Source of the DNA: Microbacteriaceae bacterium UBA1487 | Lineage (GTDB): Bacteria > Actinomycetota > Actinomycetes > Actinomycetales > Microbacteriaceae | Length of the DNA: 41,176 bases | Assembly: GCA_002325245.1 (NCBI GenBank) | Contig: DCRR01000001.1 | Span: 130,991-172,166, forward strand | Reading direction: 5' to 3' | Shown here: positions 31,695 through 39,141 of the stretch, one piece after another | How the letters are laid out: each line of letters opens with the position of its first letter | Numbering within the stretch: position 1 is the first letter of the stretch | Notes under the pieces: model-generated | The model's input: only the letters and a program-made list of their open reading frames with translations | What the model was told of the DNA's origin: nothing | Database searches by the model: none | Made by a program: the position numbers and the translations under genes

Positions 31695-32309
31695 GTGCCG
31701 ACCCCGACTGCCGACCGCGCGGGTGCGCCGGTGCGGCTGGGGGTCATGGGCGGCACCTTCGATCCCATCCATCACGGCCACCTGGTCGCCGCGAGCGAGG
31801 TCGCATCGCGCTTCGACCTCGACGAGGTCGTGTTCGTGCCCACGGGTCAGCCGTGGATGAAGGCGGACGTCTCGCCCGCCGAGCACCGCTACCTGATGAC
31901 GGTCATCGCGACCGCGTCGAACCCGCGCTTCACGGTGAGCCGGGTCGACGTCGACCGCGCCGGCCCGACCTACACGATCGACACGCTGCGCGACCTCCGC
32001 GCGGCGCGTCCCGAGGCGGAGCTGTTCTTCATCTCGGGCGCCGATGCGGTCGCGCAGATCCTGGAGTGGAAGGACGAAGCCGAACTCTGGGAACTTGCCC
32101 ACTTTGTGGCGGTATCTCGCCCAGGACACCGCCTGAACGTTCGCGGATTGCCGAAGCAGGGCGTAAGCTCCCTTGAAGTGCCCGCGCTGGCGATCTCTTC
32201 GACCGACTGCCGGGCGCGTGTGGACCGGGGGGACCCGGTCTGGTACTTGGTCCCTGACGGTGTCGTGCAGTACATCTCCAAGTATCAGCTCTACCGGAGT
32301 TCGACATGA
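31695..32309 (+). CDS. nadD: Nicotinate-nucleotide adenylyltransferase
   Basis: Adenylates nicotinate mononucleotide in NAD synthesis. 204 aa from GTG 31695. LGVMGGTFDPIHHGHLVAAS carries the GxFxPxHxGH nucleotidyltransferase motif, FVPTGQPWMKADVSPAEHRY the NadD-specific block, FFISGADAVAQILEWKD the substrate site, and AISSTDCRARV the ISSTxxR motif. The stop overlaps the next start (ATGA). nadD-X-rsfS is the usual actinobacterial order. Confidence 0.96.
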   Translation: MPTPTADRAGAPVRLGVMGGTFDPIHHGHLVAASEVASRFDLDEVVFVPTGQPWMKADVSPAEHRYLMTVIATASNPRFTVSRVDVDRAGPTYTIDTLRDLRAARPEAELFFISGADAVAQILEWKDEAELWELAHFVAVSRPGHRLNVRGLPKQGVSSLEVPALAISSTDCRARVDRGDPVWYLVPDGVVQYISKYQLYRSST

Positions 32310-33673
32310 CGACCTATCACGAGCCGCCGTTGCAATCGCGGCGAGCGGCGAGGGAGAGCGAGCGGGCGGAACGCCCCCCTCTCCCGCTTGTCGACCCCAC
32401 GATCAGTGTGCCGCCGCTCGTGGCGCCGCAGCCCGCGCCGGGGACGGAGACGCCTCAGCCGGCACCGCAGTCGCGCGCCGAGGCTCGGGCGCGTCTCGCC
32501 CAGCAGCAGCGTGCGGAGCCGCAGCAGGCGGTGCCGCCGCAGCAGGCAGCGCCGCCGCAGGCGGTCCCGCAGTCCGCAGCGCAGCGCCCTGCCGAGCCGT
32601 CGGCGGACGCGCCGGCCTTCGCAGCGCAGCCGTCGCGTCCGGCGGCCTTTGCACCCGTGGAGCGCCCGCGCGTCGACGAGCCGCGCGCCGACGACATCGA
32701 TCCCGTCGAGCACACGCTCACACGGCGTGAGCTCCGCGCGTTGCGGGAGCAGCAGGGGGCCGCCGCGCCCTCGCAGCAGCCGCAGCTGGGTGATCGCACC
32801 GCCAGCTACGCCGAGCTCGACGCTCTCGTCGCCGACCGTCGAGCGGCCGCCGCTCCGCCGCCGCTCGTCGAGCCGCCGACCCCGCACGGTCGTCGTTCCG
32901 CCGAGTCTGCGGCCGAGGTTCCGCCGGCGGCAGCGGCTCCCCAGGCAGCAGCAGCGGCGCCGCCGCAGCTCGCGCCGCCGACGGCTTCGACGCCTGCCGC
33001 GGATGCGCAACCGGCGGCTGCGCCGGTGCAGCCCGCGGTCTCGGCCCAGCCGGTCGCGCCGGTCGACCCCGTGCAGCGGGCCGAGCCCATCGCCGCACCG
33101 TTGACCGGGGAGCCCGTCGCCACCCCGTTCCCCGAGCGCACGCTTCCGGCACCGCGTCCCGAGTCGACGATGTCTGGTGAGGTCGCCGCCGCGTCGAGCC
33201 GCGTCGGGCACTGGAGCACTCAGGCCGAACTCGACGACACGGAGCAGTCTGCTGCCAGCGGCGGAGGTCGCGGCGTCGGCGGCTATAGCCCGCTCACGAC
33301 GAGCGCCCTGATTCTTCCTCCCGCGATGGACACCGGTCTCGGCGGTGCGATCTCCGACACCGGAGAGGTCTTCATCACCGGCTCGGTTCAGCTGCCGCGC
33401 AGCTACGCCTCCCACGGCGCCTATCCTGAGCAGCTCGAGTCGGCCGACCTCGACCATCTGCTGGATCCGAACGACCACCAGGTCACCATGACCGACTCGC
33501 AGCCCGTGCGAGCGATGCGCGCGGTCAGCACGCACACCGCGACCGGTTCGGTGATCACGGCCCAGCGCCCGCCGAGCAACCGCGGGCTCACCATTCTGAT
33601 CATCGCCGCGGCCACCATGGCCGCGCTTGTCGGGACGATCTTCGTCGTCGCCATTGCCTCCGGGCAGCTGTGA
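32306..33673 (+). CDS. Pro/Ala/Gln-rich protein with C-terminal membrane anchor
   Basis: 455 aa, no catalytic domain seen. Residues 1-270 are low complexity (runs such as QQRAEPQQAVPPQQAAPPQA), with one short charged element, DDIDPVEHTLTRRELRALRE, that recurs in Microbacteriaceae septum and envelope proteins in my recollection (inference). The part from about 330 (YSPLTTSALILPPAMDTGLG) to 420 is more ordered. One membrane segment closes the protein, ILIIAAATMAALVGTIFVVA, followed by only six residues, so it is tail-anchored with nearly everything in the cytosol. Coupled to nadD by ATGA overlap; rsfS follows 37 bases on. Confidence 0.8.
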   Translation: MTTYHEPPLQSRRAARESERAERPPLPLVDPTISVPPLVAPQPAPGTETPQPAPQSRAEARARLAQQQRAEPQQAVPPQQAAPPQAVPQSAAQRPAEPSADAPAFAAQPSRPAAFAPVERPRVDEPRADDIDPVEHTLTRRELRALREQQGAAAPSQQPQLGDRTASYAELDALVADRRAAAAPPPLVEPPTPHGRRSAESAAEVPPAAAAPQAAAAAPPQLAPPTASTPAADAQPAAAPVQPAVSAQPVAPVDPVQRAEPIAAPLTGEPVATPFPERTLPAPRPESTMSGEVAAASSRVGHWSTQAELDDTEQSAASGGGRGVGGYSPLTTSALILPPAMDTGLGGAISDTGEVFITGSVQLPRSYASHGAYPEQLESADLDHLLDPNDHQVTMTDSQPVRAMRAVSTHTATGSVITAQRPPSNRGLTILIIAAATMAALVGTIFVVAIASGQL

Positions 33674-33710
33674 CGCACGCTCGCTCCCGCATCACTCCCC
33701 GAAGGAACTC

Positions 33711-34097
33711 GTGACCGCCACTGAACGCGCCCGTGAACTGCTCGATATCGCCGCTGCGGCGGCCGATTCGAAACAGGCGGTCGACCTGGTGGCGCTCGAC
33801 GTCTCGGGGCCGCTGCCGCTGACCGATGTCTTCCTGATCGCGAGTGGGCGCAACGAGCGCAACGTCATCGCCATCGCGGGAGAGATCGAAGACAAGCTGA
33901 TCGAGCACGGCGTCAAGCCGCTGCGTCGCGAAGGTCGTGCCGAGGGGCGCTGGATCCTGCTCGACTTCGGCGACATCGTGGTGCACGTCTTCCACGAGGA
34001 AGACCGGATGTACTACTCGCTGGAGCGCCTGTGGAAGGACTGCCCGGTCATCCCGCTCACCGACCGCGAAGAAGCCACGGGCGCAGCGCCCGCGTGA
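33711..34097 (+). CDS. rsfS: Ribosomal silencing factor RsfS
   Basis: 128 aa from GTG 33711 with GAAGGA upstream. RsfS binds bL14 and blocks subunit joining in starvation. The family blocks are AADSKQAVDLVALDVSGPLP, DVFLIASGRNERNVIAIAGE, EGRAEGRWILLDFGDIVVHV and YYSLERLWKDCPVI. A short Ala-rich tail follows. Its 3' end overlaps by 41 bases the convergent gene at 34057. Confidence 0.96.
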   Translation: MTATERARELLDIAAAAADSKQAVDLVALDVSGPLPLTDVFLIASGRNERNVIAIAGEIEDKLIEHGVKPLRREGRAEGRWILLDFGDIVVHVFHEEDRMYYSLERLWKDCPVIPLTDREEATGAAPA

Positions 34098-34611
34098 CGA
34101 ACGGCAGCGCCAGGTAGGTCATCACCGGCGTCACAAGCACGACGGCGATGAACACGCGCGCCCACAGGTCCCAGTCCGGGATCAGCCAGCCGAGCAGCGC
34201 GTTCGACCCGAGGCTCAGCGGGTAGAAGACCAGGAAGATCGACACCATCTGCTTCCAGCGCGGGGGAGTCGGCTGCGGTGCGGGCAGAACCTCGACGCTC
34301 GCCGGTTCGTCGAACCAGCCCTCGATGCCCGTACGGAGCTCCTGTCGGCCGTCTTCGACGATTCCCTGCGCGGAGGCGGCCCACCAGGCGCGCTCGGAGG
34401 AGCGCTGCCACGTCTCCAGGCTCTCGGCATCCGCGAATCTGAAGAGCATGTGCCAGATCGGGCTCGTCGGATCGGGGCGCACCCATCCGGAGCCCAGGTA
34501 CCCGGGGCTTGCTGCAAGCAGGTCCTGGCCGGCGCGCGCCCACGCGGTGGCCTCCTTCTCCCGTTCGGGGTCGACGCGGCGGGTGATCGAGATGGTGACG
34601 GGTTCGCTCAT
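34057..34611 (-). CDS. Antibiotic-biosynthesis-monooxygenase-like domain with two TM helices
   Basis: 184 aa. The N-terminal 100 residues form an ABM-type ferredoxin-like domain: VTISITRRVDPEREKEATAW, AASPGYLGSGWVRPDPTSPI, WHMLFRFADAESLETWQRSS. The C-terminal 75 residues carry two membrane segments (MVSIFLVFYPLSLGSNALL and ARVFIAVVLVTPVMTYLALP). This ABM-plus-two-helix architecture occurs in many actinobacteria and proteobacteria; function unknown. The gene ends inside rsfS on the other strand and starts about 100 bases from tRNA-Ala. Confidence 0.85.
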   Translation of the reverse strand: MSEPVTISITRRVDPEREKEATAWARAGQDLLAASPGYLGSGWVRPDPTSPIWHMLFRFADAESLETWQRSSERAWWAASAQGIVEDGRQELRTGIEGWFDEPASVEVLPAPQPTPPRWKQMVSIFLVFYPLSLGSNALLGWLIPDWDLWARVFIAVVLVTPVMTYLALPFVTRALRPWLLRGR

Positions 34612-34682
34612 GGTCCTTCCAGTCTGCCCTCTGCCGAGCGCGGGAGCCGACGCGTTCGGCGACCGCCCCAGGATGTAGTAAT

Positions 34683-36413
34683 CTAAACGGGTTGCTCTCC
34701 GGAGCAGTCAGGGTCTGTGGCGCAGCTGGTAGCGCACCTGCATGGCATGCAGGGGGTCAGGGGTTCGAGTCCCCTCAGATCCACCCAAAGTGTCTTACGG
34801 GAACACGCGACATCGGAAGATGTGGAGTGTTCCCGTTTGGCGTCCTTGCCTCCGGTCGCCTCTCGGACGATGGTCGCGAACGGTTCGGCGAGGCGCGGGT
34901 GTAGCTGCTCGTCCTCGGTGATCTCCAGGCGCGTGTAGAACGCCTGATTCGCCAGTCTCCTGCTCCCGTCGTCGGAATGGGCGTAGGCGCGGTGAGCGTC
35001 GGTCAGGAGCCGTAGGCTGTCGTGGAGGAACGCCCGGCCACCGACGTGGTGTTCGTCGTGCTTGCGCAGGCGGTGCTCGATGTCGGCGAGCCCGGCACGG
35101 ATGCGGTCTTGGTGCCGCTTGAGTGTTGGCAGGTCGATCGCGTCGGCGAAGTGCGCGGCAAGCAGCTTGTCGCTCTCGGCGTCGAGCCGCGCCCGGTTCG
35201 CGGTGAGGTCAGCGAACTCCTGATCGCGGCCAGCGCCGCGCTTGTCGAACGCGGCATCGACCTCGGCGGCGAGGTGCCGGTAGTCGTCTTCGCTGATCGT
35301 AATGTTGGTGTAGGAGTCCGCGACCAGCCGCTCGGCAACTTGGACGGGCACGGCCCGTCGGGTGCAGGTTGTCCGTTTCGCGGCTCGGCCGGAGCAGACG
35401 AAGTAGGCGTAGGTCGTGCCGCGCGGATTGGTGGCGAAGTCGAGCAGCATCCGCGACCCGCAACTGCCGCAGTGCAGCAGCCCTTTCAGGTGGTGCGCGT
35501 GCTGCACGTGCCGGGTTGCGTGCGCGTTGCGCGCCTTCAACAGTGATTGCACCTGATCGAAGAGCGCGGGCTCCACGATGGGCTCGTGCGCGCCAGCATG
35601 CAACGCACCCCGGTAGCGGATCACACCCGCGTAGTAGGGGTTCGTCAGCACGCGGTAGAGGGCGTTCTTCCCCAGCGGCTTCGCCGGGCGCTTCGGAGTC
35701 GGCACAGACACCAAGCCTCGCGCGGTGAGGTCGCGCAACAGCGCGGTCACGGAGGTCTCGCCCTTGGCGTAGGTCTCGAATGCCCACGCGATGAGCGCGG
35801 CTCGTTCGGCATCGACCTCGACCGTGCGTACCTCGCGACCAGCGTCGTCGGTGCGGCGCACGTTCAGGTAGCCAATGGGTGCGCGTCCGGGGGTGCCGCC
35901 CTGAGCGACCTTCTGCGTCAACCCCTTCGTGACTTCGGTGGCGAGGTTGCGGCTGTAAAACTCCGCAATCGAGGACATGATGCCGTGGACGAGCATCCCG
36001 GAAGGCGTCTGGTCGATGGACTCGGTGGCCGAGACGAGGGTGACCCCGGCGTTGATGAGGGCTTCGTGAATCTTCACGTCGTCCGCGCGGTTGCGGGCGA
36101 GCCGGTCGAGCTTGTGCACGATGCAGAACGCGACGCGGGTGGCGGCGATGAACGCCAGCATGTCCTGTAGCCCGCCACGATCCGCAGACCGTGCCGACTC
36201 CCCGGCGTCAACGAACTCACGCACAATCCGCGCGCCCAACTCGTCGGCCTTCCGCTGGTTCGCTTCGCGTTGGGCGGGGATCGAGAAGCCCTCGTCGGTG
36301 CCGCCACGCTCGGCCTGCTCCCGCGTCGACACACGCAGATACGAGACGGCCAGGAGCACCGGCGCTTCGGCGGCCTCATTGGAAGTCTTGGTGCTGAGTG
36401 TCGCGGTGCTCAT
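34683..36413 (-). CDS. Large serine recombinase (integrase)
   Basis: 576 aa from ATG 36413, with AAGGAGG 6 bases upstream. The N-terminal resolvase domain has catalytic Ser29 in YLRVSTREQ and the conserved FCIVHKLDRLARNRAD and MSSIAEFYSRNLATEV segments. The recombinase domain starts at GRAPIGYLNVRR and includes NPYYAGVIRYRG; the zinc ribbon follows (HCGSCGSRML ... FVCSGRAA...TTCTRR); then a coiled-coil helical region. The last 27 or so residues (WVDLRGLEPLTPCMPCRCAT onward) are the antisense reading of tRNA-Ala and its upstream bases, so the present stop at 34683 is host DNA. The pre-integration protein would have had another C-terminus. It presumably integrated the element here. Confidence 0.92.
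   Translation of the reverse strand: MSTATLSTKTSNEAAEAPVLLAVSYLRVSTREQAERGGTDEGFSIPAQREANQRKADELGARIVREFVDAGESARSADRGGLQDMLAFIAATRVAFCIVHKLDRLARNRADDVKIHEALINAGVTLVSATESIDQTPSGMLVHGIMSSIAEFYSRNLATEVTKGLTQKVAQGGTPGRAPIGYLNVRRTDDAGREVRTVEVDAERAALIAWAFETYAKGETSVTALLRDLTARGLVSVPTPKRPAKPLGKNALYRVLTNPYYAGVIRYRGALHAGAHEPIVEPALFDQVQSLLKARNAHATRHVQHAHHLKGLLHCGSCGSRMLLDFATNPRGTTYAYFVCSGRAAKRTTCTRRAVPVQVAERLVADSYTNITISEDDYRHLAAEVDAAFDKRGAGRDQEFADLTANRARLDAESDKLLAAHFADAIDLPTLKRHQDRIRAGLADIEHRLRKHDEHHVGGRAFLHDSLRLLTDAHRAYAHSDDGSRRLANQAFYTRLEITEDEQLHPRLAEPFATIVREATGGKDAKREHSTSSDVACSRKTLWVDLRGLEPLTPCMPCRCATSCATDPDCSGEQPV
34711..34783 (+). tRNA. tRNA-Ala(GGC)
   Basis: 73 bases. The acceptor stem GGGTCTG/CAGATCC has the G3:U70 wobble that identifies tRNA-Ala. 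The anticodon arm is CCTGC-ATGGCAT-GCAGG with anticodon GGC. T arm GGGTTCGAGTCCC is standard, discriminator A at 34783. CCA is not encoded. A recombinase frame runs antisense through the whole gene, marking it as an integration site. Confidence 0.97.
34797..34836. repeat. Long inverted repeat beside the tRNA, possible attachment-site arm or terminator
   Basis: ACGGGAACAC (34797-34806) and GTGTTCCCGT (34827-34836) are perfect 10-bp arms; within the loop ACATC-GGAA-GATGT forms a second stem. It begins 14 bases after the tRNA and lies in the 3' part of the recombinase gene. It may terminate tRNA-Ala transcription or be part of the recombinase binding site. Confidence 0.6.
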
Positions 36414-36481
36414 GGTGGGCCTCCTTGCCGGGGTACTACTTGGTGTCGATTCTCTCGCGCACCCCTGACAAGACGAAGGGC

Positions 36482-36661
36482 TCAGTGGCACGCAGACGCC
36501 AGGTCGTCGGGCGGTGGCAGACCGAAGGGGTCGGGCTCGCCGTTCTCCCACGCACGGTGGCGGGCCTCGGCGACGTCGAGCACCCACTCGATCAGCTTGC
36601 TGAGGTCAGGCTCTTCACGCCGCGTCACCCGCAGCCGCAGATGCCTCTCTTCGCTTCGCAT
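36482..36661 (-). CDS. Small hypothetical protein upstream of the recombinase
   Basis: 59 aa from ATG 36661, or 79 aa from GTG 36721; neither has a good ribosome site. RSEERHLRLRVTRREEPDLS, KLIEWVLDVAEARHRAWENG and EPDPFGLPPPDD read like a genuine small soluble protein, with a helix and an acidic Pro-rich end, rather than a shadow frame. It lies 68 bases upstream of the recombinase start on the same strand, so co-transcription is likely. A role as recombination directionality factor is a guess from position only. Confidence 0.45.
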   Translation of the reverse strand: MRSEERHLRLRVTRREEPDLSKLIEWVLDVAEARHRAWENGEPDPFGLPPPDDLASACH

Positions 36662-36762
36662 GCCAGACAGGTGCACAAGCCTCCGCGCGATGCACACTTT
36701 CGCCCGTCCGCCCGTCACCACTTTGAGGTCACACGCATCTTGCAGATCGAGGAATCGCCACT

Positions 36763-36786
36763 TACGTCGGTGACGAAACCGACGTA
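36763..36786. promoter_or_regulatory. Operator-like perfect inverted repeat before the zinc-finger gene
   Basis: TACGTCGGT (36763-36771), spacer GACGAA, ACCGACGTA (36778-36786). It ends 9 bases before the ATG at 36796 and overlaps the likely promoter (TAGCGT at 36785-36790 as -10 of a leaderless message). It also faces the divergent small gene. Bound protein would block initiation in the rightward direction. Confidence 0.65.
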
Positions 36787-36795
36787 GCGTAGAAC

Positions 36796-37608
36796 ATGGC
36801 CACCAAACGCTACGACCCCACAGCGACCGACTTCAACGGCCGCTACTCCCGCTGGGTCGCCGCCCTCGAATCCGGCACCGAAGCCGAGCTACTCGAAGCC
36901 ACCATGGCACTCCCGACGCTCAACAGGCGCGTGCTCAAGAAGCTCGCCGCGGTTGATCGGGACGAACCAGACTCGACGGTGCGGGCGGAGCAGAAGCGCG
37001 TGATCGTGCTGCTCAGCGAGATCAACGCCAACCAGGCCGCACGCCTCCGTGAACGGAAGCAAGCGGAGCAGCGTCGCCGCGACCGGACCGTGCGTGTCGA
37101 GCGCCGAGTCGAGCTACCCGCCACCTGCGCCAGATGCGGCACCAAGCTCAAGGAAGTGAAGTCCACGGGCAGGCCGCGCCTGTACTGCTCGCCCGCCTGC
37201 CGCAAGGCCGCCTACGAAGACCGCCGAGCCCACCGCGACGGCGCGGTCAAGGTGCAGATCGTTGAGAGACTCGTCACCGAGGTGCGGGAGCGCCGCATCG
37301 AGGTACCTCATCCGAGGAGCGACTGCATCGATGCTGTGCTCTACGACAACGATGCTCTCGTCCAGGCCATGTGGGTGCTCATCGACAACGTCGCCGACGA
37401 GAACTACGAAGCACTCAACCCCGACCAGCCAAGGTTCTGGGATCTCTACAACAACGTCGAAGTCCTCTACGAGGCGCTCGTGAAGCGTGCAGCAGCCGAT
37501 GACCGTCGCCCTGCCGCGCCCGACGAGTCGACACCGAGGAACAAGCACAGGCGCAACATGCAGCTCATGACCCGGCGGCATCCGTCGATGGGAGCGATTG
37601 ACCAGTAG
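36796..37608 (+). CDS. Zinc-finger-like protein of unknown function
   Basis: 270 aa, unrecognised as a family. Residues 1-100 are mostly helical and rich in Arg, Glu and Lys (AARLRERKQAEQRRRDRTVR), probably coiled coil. At about 110-140 there is a four-cysteine site, ATCARCGTKL ... RLYCSPACRKAAYEDRR, as in treble-clef or FCS-type zinc fingers whose C-terminal helix contacts nucleic acid. A middle part of about 80 residues (DCIDAVLYDNDALVQAMWVL, NVEVLYEALVKR) looks like a helical partner-binding domain. The tail is basic. Position behind a palindrome and ahead of the restriction-modification genes suggests a regulator of this block; not shown. Confidence 0.75.
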   Translation: MATKRYDPTATDFNGRYSRWVAALESGTEAELLEATMALPTLNRRVLKKLAAVDRDEPDSTVRAEQKRVIVLLSEINANQAARLRERKQAEQRRRDRTVRVERRVELPATCARCGTKLKEVKSTGRPRLYCSPACRKAAYEDRRAHRDGAVKVQIVERLVTEVRERRIEVPHPRSDCIDAVLYDNDALVQAMWVLIDNVADENYEALNPDQPRFWDLYNNVEVLYEALVKRAAADDRRPAAPDESTPRNKHRRNMQLMTRRHPSMGAIDQ

Positions 37609-37659
37609 CACGCGGCGTGCTCCCCGGTCGCTGTCGGTGGTCCCAGATACGATGAGAGG

Positions 37660-39141
37660 GTGTTGGCGACAGACCTCTTAGGCATCGCCGAGGTCGAGCG
37701 AGTCGCCGCCCTCGGCGGCCTAGACGCGCGTACGCAGAGCGACCTGGGGCAGTTCTTCACCCCCGCCGCCGCCGCTCAGCTGATTGCCTCCCTGCCGAGC
37801 CTGCCATCGACCGGCACACTGCGCGTGCTCGATCCTGGAGCCGGCTCAGGCGTGCTCACCGCAGCTTTAGTGAGCCGCGTGTTGACAGAGCGGCCGGAGT
37901 TGTCGGTAGAGATCGTCGCAGTCGAACGAGACCCTGCCATGCTGCCACACCTTCAGGCAACCCTCGCCGAGTGCGAGCGCGCTGGGGAAGGTCGAGTGGT
38001 GGCGGAGGCCGTCGTGGCCGATTTCATTCTCGATTCCACGGGCTTAGATGCCTCACTCAGTCTGGATGCACAGTTCGATCTAGTAATCGAGAATCCGCCT
38101 TACGGCAAGCTCGCGGCGTCAAGCACACACCGAACCGCCATGCGTGCCGCCGGAGTCGATACTCCGAACCTCTACGCTGCGTTCCTTGCCCTGTCTGTCG
38201 CAGCGCTGCGTCCTGGTGGGCAGGTTGTTGCGATCACACCCCGATCATTCTTCAACGGCCCGTACTTCGGCGGTTTTCGCTCCCACTTGCTCGACTCCAT
38301 CGCGCTTGACCGGGTACACGTCTTCGACTCCCGCTCGACTGTGTTCGCCGACACGGGCGTGCTTCAGGAGAACGTCATCTTCTCTGGAACTCGGGGAGCT
38401 AGTGCCGATGTCGTTGAGCTTTCGGTCAGCCGCGACCACACCGACGACATCGCGTCGCGCCTCGTACCCTACGACGATGTCGTCTTCCCAGATGACCCCA
38501 ACCGATTCATCCGACTGGCAACCGATGTCGAGGACACCAGGGTTGCCGAGCTGGTGCTTTCCCAGCCTTGCGCACTGACCGATCTTGGCGTACAGGTGTC
38601 GACCGGGCGGGTGGTGGACTTCCGTTCACGCCATGCGCTTAGCGGCGTCGAACTGCCGGAGGCGGTACCGCTGATCTATCCGGGCAATCTCCGGGACGGT
38701 GGAGTGCTCTGGCCTCGGGCAATCCGCAAGCCTCAATGGTTCCAACCGATCGACGACAAACACCGGGCGATGATCCTCCCGGAGGGCTGGTACACCGTCG
38801 TCAAACGGTTCAGTGCGAAGGAAGAGCGCCGACGGATCGTGGCATCAGTCTGGTCGCCTAACGACAACCCTGGTGAAGTGGCCTTCGAGAACCACCTCAA
38901 CGTGTTCCACATCGGAGGTCGCGGGCTGGACGAAGACCTCGCTAGAGGCATCTCGGTCTGGCTCAACTCGTCGGTAATCGACAAGTTCTTCCGCACCTTC
39001 TCGGGCCACACTCAAGTCAACGCCACCGATCTCCGCACCCTGCGGTTCCCAAGCATGGAGACCCTGCGTTGCCTCGGGCGGAACGCCGTCGTGTCGCAGG
39101 TCGAGGTCGACTCTCTTGTCAAGGAGTTGGTTGCCGCATGA
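37660..39141 (+). CDS. DNA adenine methyltransferase, BsuBI/PstI type
   Basis: 493 aa. LGQFFTP at residues 29-35 is the block seen in gamma-type N6-adenine methylases; the AdoMet site LDPGAGSG is at 57-64, the acidic VAVERDP loop near 90, and the catalytic NPPY at 145-148. The second half is the target-recognition region. Start at GTG 37660 or TTG 37663; a TACGAT -10 hexamer at 37648-37653 suggests leaderless transcription. Its stop overlaps the endonuclease start (ATGA), the arrangement of a type II restriction-modification pair. It should protect the host at the sites cut by the next gene product, by family CTGCAG. Confidence 0.93.
   Translation: MLATDLLGIAEVERVAALGGLDARTQSDLGQFFTPAAAAQLIASLPSLPSTGTLRVLDPGAGSGVLTAALVSRVLTERPELSVEIVAVERDPAMLPHLQATLAECERAGEGRVVAEAVVADFILDSTGLDASLSLDAQFDLVIENPPYGKLAASSTHRTAMRAAGVDTPNLYAAFLALSVAALRPGGQVVAITPRSFFNGPYFGGFRSHLLDSIALDRVHVFDSRSTVFADTGVLQENVIFSGTRGASADVVELSVSRDHTDDIASRLVPYDDVVFPDDPNRFIRLATDVEDTRVAELVLSQPCALTDLGVQVSTGRVVDFRSRHALSGVELPEAVPLIYPGNLRDGGVLWPRAIRKPQWFQPIDDKHRAMILPEGWYTVVKRFSAKEERRRIVASVWSPNDNPGEVAFENHLNVFHIGGRGLDEDLARGISVWLNSSVIDKFFRTFSGHTQVNATDLRTLRFPSMETLRCLGRNAVVSQVEVDSLVKELVAA

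Noticed and set aside
34692..34938. Short plus-strand frames across tRNA-Ala (such as MAQLVAHLHGMQGVRGSSPL)
   Set aside because: This is the well-known spurious translation of a tRNA gene.
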